From Doryteuthis pealeii (taxonomy: Eukaryota; Mollusca; Cephalopoda; Myopsida; Loliginidae): 64,000 nucleotides of DNA. The translations under genes were made by a program, and so were the position numbers. The DNA is taken from assembly GCA_023376005.1 (NCBI GenBank), contig CM042157.1, forward strand, positions 71,648,969-71,712,968, read 5' to 3'. How positions within the stretch are numbered: position 1 is the first letter of the stretch; every line of letters begins with the position of its first letter. The notes under the pieces were generated by a model, which had not been told where the DNA came from, did not search any database, and saw only the letters and a list, made by a program, of their open reading frames with translations. Shown here in pieces: positions 38,485-52,400 of the stretch.

Positions 38485-41400
38485 AATCGCTTCATACAAG
38501 TATGACATGACACAAGATCAATTTCTTAAGTGAGTTTAACAGATTTGAATTCAGAATTTTCCTTCTCCTAGACTAGTTGCCAACAAAGGTTAAAGAGTAA
38601 AGTCTGGCCTACTATTAACCATAGCTAGAGTGACAATAGCTGGACACATACCTTTCTTAAGGGTATTAGTACTATGTGAAATGCAGCCGGCCTTGCCCAG
38701 GATTTGAACTCTGCTTGCCAAATCCATTTTCTCACGCACACATTATTATGAACTAGTTGAACTAATATCCTTTCTTGATTTTTCCATCAAAATCTAATAT
38801 CTTTGATTATCAAATATTTTCCAATTAATTTTAAAGGAGTAAAAAGATTTTTTTTAAATAAAAGGATAAAAATAAAACGAAAGAAAAGAGAAAAGAAAAG
38901 AAAAAAGAGAAAAAAACAGAAAAAAGAGAAAAGAAAAGAGAAAAAGAGAAAGAAAAAGAAAAAAGAAAGAAAAAAAAGAGAAAAAGAAAAGAAAAAAGAG
39001 AAAAGAAAAAAGAAAAAAAGAAAAAAAGAGAAAAGAAGAAAAAAGAGAAAAGAAGAAAAAAAGAGAAAGAGAAAAAGAAAGAAAAAAAGAAAAAGAAAAG
39101 AAAGAAAAAGAAAAAAGAAAAAAGAAAAAAAGAAAAGAAAAAAAGAAAAGAAGAAAGAGAAAGAAAGAAAAAGAAAAAAGAAAAGAGAAAAAAGAAAAGA
39201 AAAAAAAAAAGAGAAAAGAAAAAAAGAAAAGAGAAAAGAAAAAAAGAAAAGAAAAGAAAAAAGAAAGAGAAAAAAACCAAAACAACAACAACAAAAAACA
39301 ACAAAAATTTAAAAGAAAAAAGAAATACAAACCAAAATGCTTTCATATGGTTTCGATAGAAGTTAACTGTTGTTATTGGAAGATCTTTTTCCTTCAACCT
39401 CGTTTTCAGTGCACAGAGAAAACAATGCAATAACAATTCATCCATTTCCTCTGAAAGAGATGTTGAAATTAAAAGGACAATGCAGTGACATCAACATAAC
39501 AACATCTATATGAGTCATTCATTTTAACTGGAATGTTCTTTCATCTTTTAATTTACTTTTAATTTTTATTGAAACTCACTCAAGTCATCATTTCTATGAC
39601 AGCAAGGAACAATGTGGATCAGAATAATAATAATAATAATAGCAAAGACAAACTACTAAAAACTACTTATGGCGGCCAACAATAGTAGAAACGGCAGATG
39701 GACAAACAGAAAAACGACAAAGACTAGAAAACAAAAATGGGAAGAAAAACAATTATATGGACGCTTCAAACGACAAATAGATGAAGTTGCACATGAAAAG
39801 ACTTGGACATGGTTAAGAAAGGGAAACCTCAAAAGAGAACAGAATCACTTATAATTGCTGCACAAAATAATGCCATAAGGACAAACTACATCAAAGCGAA
39901 AATTGATAAGACCCAACAAAATAGTAAATGTAGACTTTGCGGTAATAGAGATGAGACTGTTAACCATATACTATGCGAATGTAGCAAACTAGCACAACGA
40001 GAATACAAAACTAGACACGACTGGGTTGGGAAGGTGATCCACTGGGAATTATGCAAGAAATTAAATTTTGACCACACAACAAATGGTATATGCATAAACC
40101 AGAATCTGTTCTTGAGAACGAAACGCACAAAAATTCTCTGGGACTTTGAAATAAAAACGGATCACCTTATCCCAGCAAGAAGACCAGACCTAGTGTTGAT
40201 TAACAAAAAAGAAAGAACTTGTCAACTGGTGGATTTTGCAGTGCCAGCAGATCACAGGGTGAAGTTAAAAGAAAATGAAAAAATTGACAAATATCTGGAC
40301 CTTGCCAGAGAACTGAAAAAGTTATGGAATATGAAAGTGAAAGTTATACCAATTGTAGTTGGTGCACTTGGAACAGTCCCAAAAGGATTAGAAAAGGACT
40401 TGGAAAGTTTGGATATCAGAGGAAGGATTGAAACCATTCAGAACACTGCACTGCTGCAATCTGCCAAAATACTCAGAAGAGTCCTGGAGACTTGCTGTCA
40501 CTCAGACTCCAGTGAAAGACCATCAGCTAACACTGATGTGAAAACTCAAAAGGAGTAAATAATAATAATAATAATAATGGTTATTTCCTATAAGTCTAAC
40601 ATGATCAACCACTCTTGACTGATAAATTATTTATTTTCCCATCAAACTAACCCTAAACCCTAATCCATCTTCTTTTTTCCTAGTAGACCAATAAATAAAT
40701 AAATAATTTATCAGTCAAGAGTGGTTCCCCTTTGATCATGTTAGACTTATCGGAAATAACCATAATAATAATAACTAGTTCAGCCCATAGAAATTCCATG
40801 ATAGTTGATGATGAAAAATTATCTGTCATCCTATACCTCTGCTCTTCCATCTAGCTTTACCTGTATCTTCTCATTCATTTATTTCACTGAAATAACACCT
40901 GAGATAAATTGTTGTAGATTTCTATTTGTATTCAACAATTTCCAACTCTCTAAACATTCTTGATATAGTTGACGTTCACTTTCTGTTACTTGCTTTCTTT
41001 CACCTCTTCTCTTCCTTTTGCTCTTCTGATCTTGACTCAACTCCCACCCCCTCTATCTCTCTTATATTTCCATTAAAATCCATTGAAACAGATTAGCATT
41101 ATCACTTCTGCTCGTACTCTCGCTACTCCCCCTTGAGTTGTTCCATTCAAGCTGTTCTGGATTGCCACCTCTCCACACCCAGTTTGAAGAATTCAGTAGG
41201 GACAATCATATAGGTGCTAAGACTTGACATGACCAGTCAAGTGATCGGATGGTGCCTCTCTGATCACCTGTCTAGCCCAAGTAAGGGCTGAAGTGGGGTG
41301 TTGTATGTCAAGGGAATACTCAGTAACTGGATCACCAACTGCTCAATCACCATAATCTTGTTCTCAGTCATTATAGTTTGCCACAATCATATGTGAAGAT

Positions 41401-44400
41401 AATTAAGCTATTATAATATATGTAGATCTTTTTTTTTTAATATTAAAATAAAATTCATTATAATAATTATTGTATTCAATAAGGAAAAATATCCAGCAAT
41501 ATTACTAAATCAGAATGACTGCTTTTTTTTAAAATTGCAAATATATGATAAATTATTATTGTTAATATTATCAGCATTTAGACCAGGACTCTGGAGCCAG
41601 AACACAAAAACCTTTGACTGACTCCACCTCGTCAATTTTTGGCACCTCCGACTACGCCTTGTCGATGTTTGGTACCTCCGACTGACTACTCTTTATGTAA
41701 TTAATATTTTATTTTAGTTCTAGAATAAAAAAGAAAAGAAAATAGAGGGGAAAAATAAATTCAACTTGTTGAAGAGAGAGGGGGGGGGTCAACAATGTCG
41801 TCGCCGTCACAAAATCTATAGCACAAAAAATCCGTCGTCGTCATAAAATCACCAACTCAAATATCTTCAGCAGCTGAAAAATCGCAACTACCTGCTGTCG
41901 TCACCCCACTTCTACTTATACAAGTTTTTCCTTCAACATCCGGGTGTCTGCACCCCACGCACGAGATTACCGAGCCAATCTCGGCGCCGGAATCCTCGTA
42001 GCCATCAACCGGGCACCTGGCGCTTACATCCGGGACAGTAGAATTCTTGAATTCAGTGCCAATGTGTCGCCCGTTCGCATTCCGAAGGACACGGGTTCGA
42101 TTCCACATGCCAGGCAAAGCCTAGCCCGCTTCCTTTGAGAATACGGCAGGCCACTCACCTAGTGTTCTCTGTAACATTAATATTATCAGCATTTAGACCA
42201 GGACTCTGGAGTCAGAACACAAAAACTTTTGACTGACTCCACCTCGTCAATTTTTGGCACCTCTGACTCCACCTCGTCAATTTTTGGCACCTCTGACTCG
42301 ACCTCGTCAATTTTGGCTCTGACTCCACCTCGTCAATTTTTGGTACCTCTGGTTCCACCTCGTCAATTTTGGTACCTCTGGTTCCACCTCGTCAATTTTT
42401 GGTAACCTCGTCCTCGTCAATTTTTGGTACCTCTGACTCCACCTCGTCAATTTTGGTACCTCTGACTCCACCTCATCAATTTTTGGCACCTCTGACTCCG
42501 CCTTGTCAATTTTTGGCACCTCTGACTATGCCTCGTCAATTTTTGGCACTTCCGACTACGCCTTGTCGATGTTTGGTACCCCCGACTGACTCCTCTTTAT
42601 CTAATTAAGTGATTATGGCCTACAAATCTCATACAGCCTATGCATATGCTTCTAACTTGAGTTATGACTATATCATCATAACTGGTTTATATCAAAGAAT
42701 AAAGCCATAGGGGCATTTAAAGTGTAAATTCAACTGGAGCCAGAGTTTGTAAAACTATACCAACTCTAACTTCAATGACCCCCTTAATTGCCTCTAACTC
42801 AAACTGTTACATAATCTATGCGGTTGCATAAGATTATTCTCAATCCCCTGTATTTCTAAAGGGATGGCCCTTTTCATATTACGGGTGGACTTTCCATGGA
42901 ATAGTACAGAAAGCCCGCGAAATACGTGAAGTCACGTGGGACCTGGTTGGGTCCTCAGTTTCAGTTTGGACGTCGGGCAGGGATGTACTGCCTTAACTGG
43001 AACTCACTGCATATGCGCGCTATGTTAGTCAAATGTTTAGTTAAGTAAATAAAAGCTTAAGAAAATAACACAGTTTTGTGGTTGTTGAATGTCTTGGTAA
43101 CAAGACTGATGAAGAAGAAGAAGAAATGAGTTAAGTGCGACCGACCACCAAGACGAAGTCCAGACGCTAGAAGAACTTAAGATAGAAAAGAAGAATAGAA
43201 GAAGAATAGAAGTAAGGAAGTAAAGAAAGAAGTATGCAACAAGACTCCACAGCCCTGATTTAGAGAACGGTAGCAATAGAAGAATAAATTGATAGCAATA
43301 TCTTTAGAAACAACAGTATTTTCAAGTTAACAAAATGTTTCTTTTTTAAATAATTATCTCCCTTGTACAGGGCAAATTTTGAAAGACCAACAAATTAGTC
43401 ACAATAAAAAAATAAAGGTTATTTCCTATAAGTCCAACATAAACAAAGGGGAACCACTCTTGACTGATAAATTATTTATTTATTTTCCCATTAAACTAAC
43501 CCTAAACCTATCTTCTTTTTTCCTAGTAGATCAATAAATAAATAAATAATTTATCAGTCAAGAGTGGTTCCCCTTTGTTTATGTTGGACTTATAGGAAAT
43601 AACCAAAATAAATAATCGTCCATAAATAATTCACTTAGTGACTTTGCTCTGAAAATGAAATAAAAGTTAAAAATTTCTTACATAGAATTACACGGGCACC
43701 CTCAATTTGGGCTGGGGAATTCTCCAGCTTATACATCGCTCTTGCCAATAAATTGTGGCTATTTTATATATAACTAGAAACAGCTACCCAGCATCACTTG
43801 GGTAGAGGAGAGACCACCACCCCATAAAGAAAACTTGGTGTAATGTTTAGCAAGTTAGTCTCGCAGATACAGTATTATTATGTATATTTTAATTTTTAGA
43901 TATCTTCCTAAATATGAATTAAATTTTCCTAATTTTTGTAAAAGAAGCAAGAACCGGTGATATCTAATGTATATATATATTTAATTTGTCATTGTTGTAT
44001 TTTCGTAGTTTTATCTGGATATACATACATACATACACACCAACTGCCTTTTATATATGTATAGATTTTCAATGTGAAAAATAAGAGTTGTGAAGATGAT
44101 CTATTAATTTGAAAATTTAGTTGACGTTTAAAACGTTTCAATTATTAAATAACTTATTATAATGGAGATAGTGTGTTTGTCTGTCTGCAACTGAAACTAT
44201 ATTACTACTCAAGTAACAATTCCCTTAGTTATCTACATAACATTTTCAATGATTTTATTTTTATCTAAACCTCAATTATTAATAAAATTGTTTTACATTA
44301 TTAATACTGTTGACCATATCTACATACTAATAACATGCAAGTGTATTTATATATACAACAAAATAGTGGTTTATAGTGTGAACAGGAAGGCTAATTTCAT

Positions 44401-47400
44401 ATTGATATTAAAAATTTGATTTTGATAAATATGTGCTTGATATAATTGATTTCTAATTGTTTGGTTTTATCTTAATGAATATGAGCCAAAATCACGGGGA
44501 TAAATCTTAAAAGAAATCCATTAACAAGAAGAAATAACTGTAATTTTATTCTTTACTTCCTATTTTAACTAAATAGTTAAATTAGGAAAATAGAATAACT
44601 GAAACCTACTCTTCCATCTCTCCCGTCTTTTATTGCTAAATTTTCCTAATTTAACTATAGGAAATAACCTTCTTGTTTATACTTTAATTTAAACAAAAAT
44701 TTATATTCCTTTATAAACATTAAATATCTGTTCAATCAACAGTTTAACTTAAATTTTCAAACCTATTTAGTTAAAAAGTAGTGCTATTTTGTTTAAGACA
44801 GGTATAATTACTAACACAGAAATATGTATCATACATCAAAATGAAGCTGGTCCTCTGTGGATCACATTTCTACTTCTCCACAGTCACCGTTTCTCTCAAT
44901 AGCAATGTTCCACCTTCAAATGAGAGCATGTATCCCTGCCTTGTAAAATTCTAATTATTGAAAAGAGTAAAAAAAAGATTTCCAAAAATTATTTTTTTAG
45001 TTTTTACTTTACATTTAATTTTCCGATTTTCAGTACTTATTTTCTACCAGGATAGCACCCCTAAAGAAATTTTCTTCTATTCGCACCTTCGGTGTTTTGT
45101 CTTTTTATTTATACTGTAATTAGTTTCAACTTCATATAGCCCCACCGATATTTTGCACCCAAAAAATAAGGGGGGGGGGGTCAAAATGTATAAAATCAGA
45201 AAGTTTTGAAATAATATAATTGATGCATCCATTCATTGATAAATCAACACTGAAAATTTCATTAAAATCGGATAATTCCCTGATTTTTGGTAATTTTTTT
45301 TCAATCGAGGAGAGGGAGGGAGATTTATTTAGAAAAATACAGATTTTACGGCATCTTTGGCAGTGCCTAGCATTTATCATCACTTTTAAGGAAACTCTCT
45401 CCTGATCAGGGGTAGATAATTCAATTTTAAGGCAATTTAACAAAACAAATGCAACTGAACAGTTTGTCATATTTGCTTAAGATGGAAAATAAAATTCCAA
45501 CAACCTGAATGTGTTCCAATTTATTCAATAATTGATTTTAACGGCATTTCAACCTATCTAGGGTTATTTTATGCTTAAAAGGTTAAGGAATTCTGTTCAC
45601 TGTACATTCTGCCCAGTCTTCATGTCTTGTGCAGGATTTTCTTTTTTGTGCAAGGGGGAATATCACATCACTCAGACATGTCAGGTTATTTGTTTAATGG
45701 CATGAAAGTAAGACTAGAAGAGCACCATAAAGCAGTGGTTCGAGGTGAAATAGAAAAGTTGGGTATGGCTGACCATATATGGAATGAGAAGGGAAACCAT
45801 CTGCCCTTATGGGATGAAGTTAAGATAATAGATAGGGAAGAACATTGGAAGAGAAGACGCCTCAAAGAATCAGCTCATATGATAGGCTATAGTAATCTCT
45901 TAAGTAGACCTAGCATAGAAATGAACACAATATGGGAACCTACAATTAAAAAGTCTAGAATAGATTGGAAAAAAAAAAAAAATGAGTCTAGGTAAAAAAT
46001 CATTCATAAGTGAATATTCTCGGCAAAAACAAGACATTAGGTTTATAAGTTCCCAAAATTCACACTGGATTCTCCAATTGGACACATAGCCTAGTGGATA
46101 GAGGAGTTAGGTTAAGACAGTTCTAAGTGACAGTTATCTCTAGACTGCAGGTTCAATCCTAGTCAGGGGCAGCAGTAACATAGAATAATAATTAACATAA
46201 CTTAGCACCTGTACCCCAGCTATGGTTAGTGGAATGAGAACTGTATACCCCCGTGGACTAAAAGGGTTAAGTTCAAAGTTCCATGATGGCTCTCGATTAC
46301 AAGAAGGTTCCTGAGTCCAAAAAAAAAAGCTTCCGAGTCTGAAGTACCTGAAGAAGGCCGGAGGGCACATCGGCCACAAACGTTGTACAGATAACAATTA
46401 AGATGAGGACAATAGTCTGAATAATCCAAATAATACTAATCGTCAAGCATAGCAATGATTCAAATTGGGGAATCATTTTGAATTCATCTGAAAGTTGTGA
46501 CCATGTCTGGTAAAGTCACTACATAATTAATTTGTGTCTAAATTCAGAATTTAATCATTGCTTATGAAAATATAATAAAAAGGAAATAAAAAGGTTTAGA
46601 GAAGCCCTGTATTATAATAGCAATTAATCTGATTTTCCTACAATTTACCATGTGATAAATTTGTTGGTGATAAATCTACTAAACAAGGAATTTACCTAGA
46701 ATCACCAGTAAGTTCATTGTATAGTAAATAATTCATGGCTAAATTATCCATTGTTTTAAGAATTTAATAAAAAGAGCTAAAGGGTTACAGAAATCCTATA
46801 CTATCTTATTATAATAGAGATTTATAGGGGCACATGGTCTAATGGTTAGAGTCATGGGAAATAATCTTGTCGACCAGAGTTCAATTCCTGGACGAAGCTG
46901 TTGGCTTTTCAGATGAAAATGATTGGTATGAATCCAATTCTCCCTCCAGCTATGGGTAAATAGCAGGGTAGACTAGACTCTTTAAACATGGCTAGGTAAC
47001 CAGTCTAGGAGAAGGAAAACTTTGAATTCAAAACCTGTTAAATTCCGCTTAAAAAATTAACCTTGTGTCGCATCCTGCTTGTGTGGAGCGGTTGGTAAAT
47101 ATATATATAATAGAGATTTGGTGTATGTCTGTCTAACCCGTAACTACTGCTTACATCACAATTACCTTTGGGAATTGTGTAAGGTTATCAATGTGTATTT
47201 AATTTATAGTCAAAATCATTAACACATAGAATAAACTTTATTTATTAACGATGTCTCGATGAGAATTTGTGATTTGCCTCCAAACAGTCCATGTTATTAG
47301 TGTGTTTAAAATGCTGCAATGTGTCCTATATATCACTAAGAAATAAAGGTTTACATAATATATGGTGTGGTTAATTTGTATACTGGTTCTAACAAAACCG

Positions 47401-49009
47401 GGTTTAATAAATAATTACTTGGTGTTACTGATCCCTAATATTATAGTTTTATTAAAATCAATCCTATGAATGGTTTTATATAGAATATAATTAAAATAAG
47501 TGTAATCTTTTTATACACATTCTTATTTAATTTAATTAGTCTTTCTAATTTAATATATTTTATTATATCAAAACTTAAATACTTACACACAGATATTCAG
47601 TAATTATGAACTTTAATTGGCCAAATTCCTAGCATAAAATTGTGTGTGCGCATTATCTCCCTTAACAAATTTGCTTGTATAGTTTTTCTTATGATATTTT
47701 CTTAAACAATTGAATGAATAAAAATACATTTCATTCTTATCGGCACATTTTTGTTTGTTTGTTTAAGAAATAGAATTTTTATTTATTTGTTTGTTTGAGA
47801 AATAAAAATTTTATTTCTCAAACTAACAAAAATGTATCGATAAGAATGAAATGTATTTTTATTCATTCAATTGTTTAAGAAAATATCATAAGAAAAACTA
47901 TACAAGCAAATTTGTTAAGGGAGATAATGCGCGCACACAATTTTATGCTAGGAATTTGGCCAACTAAAGTTCATAATTACCGCATATTCTTGCTGGTAAA
48001 GGTAACTAATTTGATATGATGAATTTACCGGCAACAAAGTTACCCTGCAATAAATTTAGCTAAAATTGGTTGTGACCATTATAGCAAAGAATCATAAGTT
48101 GAGAATTTTAAAGTACCATCAGATTAGTGTTTACTAATTATTTTTACCTGCAAAATTAATTACTGTTACCTGTAAAATTATTAAACTCATTTGAATATCA
48201 CATTTGTTTTCTTTACAATTTACCCCACATTTGGAAAAATCAGTTATGCACAAAGTATAAATATATATATTAACATGCTTTTTTTTTTTTTTTACCTTGG
48301 GCACTGAGTTGCTCATTATCTTCCTCCTCATCATCTTCCTCCTCTTCCGTCTCCTCCTCCTTCTGATCATTATCACCTTTTTCTTCTGCATGACAAGGAC
48401 CAAGATCCTCAGTAGCATCTGTGATGTTTAAATTATCTAATTCTGAAAGGTCAGCTTCCTTTCCTGTTTGTGAGCCACCGCTTAATTTGGCTGGAGAGTC
48501 TGTTTCTTCGGAGTCAGAAGGGTCAGTGCTAGGCATTTCTGGAAAGAAAAAATATATATATATATATATGTGTGAAGAGAAAAATGGAAGTGAATCCAAC
48601 AGTATGTAATATAGTGAAAAATTTGAAAAAAAACACAAGTTCAAATAAAACGAGTGATATTTATTCCGCCAACGCTGCAGTGTTTCAATCTGTTTAGTAG
48701 ATCTTCTTCAGGGCTTTTGTTGATTTAAGGAAAAGTAAAATTTATCACAGAATAATAAGGAGACTGTGACAGTTTTTGTGGATCATTTTTTTTAAAACGT
48801 TTTGAATGGAAAATTAGTGCTTTTAGAACAGTTCAAAATTTGTGAAACGCTGGGATAAACAGTTTTGAAGGATGACATTGAACATTCTCTTACGTTGTGT
48901 GTGTATGAGAAAGAGAGAGAGAAAGGAGGGGAGAGAAAGGAGGGGAGAGAGAGAGCGTGTATGGAAATGTGAGTAGATTAATCGTTTTCATTTGGGTGTC
49001 TATGTGACC

Positions 49010-49066
<57 letters not shown>

Positions 49067-49439
49067 GTACTACCAATTTGTTTGTTCATTTTCATTTTAA
49101 AAACGAATTAAAATTAATTAAATTGATTATTAAAGGTCAAATTTTAGTCTAAGTTGAAAAGTATTAAAATAATGAGCATCAGTAAAAAAAATAATATTAC
49201 ATATGTAATTTATTTATAATAGATTTTAAACGCTCAATTACGCTCAAATATTTTGCAAACATGGACACGTTTTTTATGTATCTAAATAGAATAACTGATG
49301 CATTATAAAATTAATTCATTGATAAATCAACACTGAAAATTTCATTAAAATCAGATAATTCTTTGATTTTTGGTAAATTTTTTTCAATGATGGAGGGGGG
49401 ATTTGTTAAATACACATTTGACATCACTTTTGGCGGATC

Positions 49440-49487
<48 letters not shown>

Positions 49488-52400
49488 TGTGAGGTATCCA
49501 AAACTTGGTAGTAAGGGATGATTCTATATGTGATATCTAAGACACACTATATTATTATTGTATGATCCAGTATGTATAAATACAGTGAATCTTTAAATCA
49601 CTACAGAGAGCTCAATGTATAATAATCTTTTTAGATTATATGCAGAGCAATATTTATCTTTGAAAGGAAGAAAAAACTCAGCACCGTTATTCCATAATAA
49701 ATTTATTTCAACCAAAATTGGGGCCTTTATAAATCCAAGTTGATTTAACAAAGCTCCCCAAAATCAAGTCTCATCAGATCGATAATCATCAATAATTTGA
49801 ATTGCATAACAGAAAAATTTTCTCAGTGTAGAATCTTCTTTTTCCTTAAAAAATGTATACATTAAAAGACTGTCACTGTGGTGACAGGAAGTCAAATGTC
49901 ACCATAGATAAAGATAAAGATTCATATTATTTAGATTTTTTGGACTGTTATCATCATTGTTACATAATTGATAGGTTGCCTATAAATTAGATGTAGATTT
50001 TTTTTCTTACATACAACGCAAAAATATTTACTCTAATCTAAAAGGTGTTCTTTAAAAGAAAAAAAAAGAAGAAATTATTTACAAAGTCACAAGTATGGGG
50101 CATCCAGCAAGGATCTAACTCGCTTTTCAGTAGTAACCTCTTTAAAAGTAATAAACCCTTCAAAAGAATGACGTAAGTGAAAACAAGGGACATAATCCGT
50201 TTGAGTCTTATTTTTTTATATAACTCTAATTCAGAGTATATAAAACTAAGAGGCTATCTGCTGTAGATCAGTCTCCCTAGGTCATTACTGCAATCCTGGT
50301 GGATGAGCAGTCCATGACATGCAACACTCCACTTAGACCCTTACTTAGGCCAGACGGGCAGTCAGACAGGCCCCCTTCGATCAATCGGCTGGTCATGTCA
50401 AGCCCTAACACCTATTTGATTACCCCAACCCTTTTTATTATATGGGTGCTAGAAGGCGGTGGCTGGTGGTCTTCATGTTCTGGGAATGATGTTAAACTCT
50501 ATCTGATGGTGAGGTTCCAGTTTTGGAGGTCTGGGGAATGTGGAGCACCCCATTCATCACCATTGCTCCCTGGTCCACTCTGACCCGGAGTGGTAGTACC
50601 TGTTAGGGTCCCATCTATGGGTTAAATAGAAAAATGTATTTATAAAAAAATTGAGTATTCATTAAGAATGAATTTATTTCGAAACTTTGTCAGCATAAAA
50701 TGACCCACTGAGGTTGATATGCCACAAAACAAACTAGGGTAATAATGAGTTTGATTTTCCTTTGCTAGTCTTATACCAATCTATACTAAACTTAGGAAAC
50801 ATCTATACAGTATGTATTTACCAACTCCTCTACATGAGCAGGATGTGACACACGGTCAATTTATGTAAGCGAAGTTTAACAAGTTTGAATACAGAGTTTT
50901 GCTTCTCCTAGACCAGCTACCACACCAAAGTTAAAGAGCCCAGTCTATCCTACTATTTACACATAGCTGGAGGCAGAATGGTTAGATTTGTACTTTTCCC
51001 AAGGGTATTAAGCGCTATGTAAAATGCAAACAGCTTCATCCAGGATTTGAACTCGGTTCACCAATCCCATATCCTTTATTTTTGTGACAAACCTTAATGC
51101 AATACTACAATGAGCAAATGGCTAATGGTACATAGGGAAAAAATTAAATTCAGCAAACAAGTTCATCCTTGTATTATTTAGTTGGTTGGTTGGTTTGGTT
51201 GTTTTATGGCATATCAACCTCTGTGGGTCATTTAATGCCGATAAAGTTTTGAAATAAATTCATTCTTAATGGATATTCAGTTTTGTTTATAAACATGTTT
51301 TACTATTTAACCCATAGATGGGACCCTAACAGGTACTACCACTCCTGGTCAGAGTGGACCAGGGAGCAATGGTGATGAATGGGGTGCTCCACATTCCCCA
51401 AACCTCCAGAACTGGAACCTCACCATCAGATAGAGTTTAACGTCATTCCCAGGACATGAAGACCCTCAGCCACCCTACTGGCACCCATATGATAAAATAA
51501 GGGCAATAGGGTTGGGGCAATCATATAGGTGCTAGAGCTTGACATGACCAGCTGATTGATCGGAGGGGGCCTCTCCGACCGTCCATCTAGACAAACAAAG
51601 GGCCAAAGTGGAGTATTGCAAGTCATGGACCGCTCAACTACCTGGGTTCTATTATTAAGCATCACGGGTCGCCACCCACGGCCAACAGGTGGCCCCATTG
51701 GGGGAGTCTTACCCCTCTGCAGAGGTGCAGTTGGTGTATTCTAATGCCCCAGCCGACAGGGCAGTTGTATTATTTGGATTGTTTGGACTGTTGTCCTCAT
51801 CTTTATTATTATATACACGTTTTCAGCCAATGTGCCCATCAGCCCTTTTCCGGTGTTTCTTGTCAAACTCAAGAGCCTTCATGTCATAATTAGGAGCCAT
51901 CGTCCACTTGGACACATGGCGAAACAGATATAGGTGTTGAGTTAATACAGTTTTAAGTGACAATCATCTGTAGGTTGCAGGTTCAATCATGGCCAAGGGT
52001 GATAATAACATAAAATATTTAACATAGCTCAACACTTGTACTCGGTCATGGTTAACAGAATTAGGACAGTCTACCCTGGTAGATTGAATAAAGGGGGTAA
52101 TCCTTAACTTGTTCCTCGTAAATTCCTACCATAAAATAAACTGAACCCTCATTTTATGTCCGTGTTTTTGCAATAAATGTTTTATTTTTCTTGCACCCGT
52201 TATTTTACAATACTAAATATATTTTCTTTATTTGTTAAAAGAATAAAGAATAAAGAAAATATATTTAGTATTGTAAAATAACAGGTGCAAGAAAAATAAA
52301 ACATTTATTGCAAAAACACGGACATAAAATGAGGGTTCAATTTATTTTATGGTAGGAATTTACAAAGAACAAGTTAAGGATTACCATAAAGGGTTCGGTT

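Noticed and set aside
38803..39445. Lys/Arg-only frame and the Phe-rich frames opposite
   Set aside because: Products of an A/G-only tract; only 39,333-39,450 on the minus strand is coding.
39669..40558. Host gene for a 250-residue protein
   Set aside because: CCHC plus restriction-like endonuclease layout and TAA flanks identify it as a LINE tail; it is frameshifted and lacks its start.
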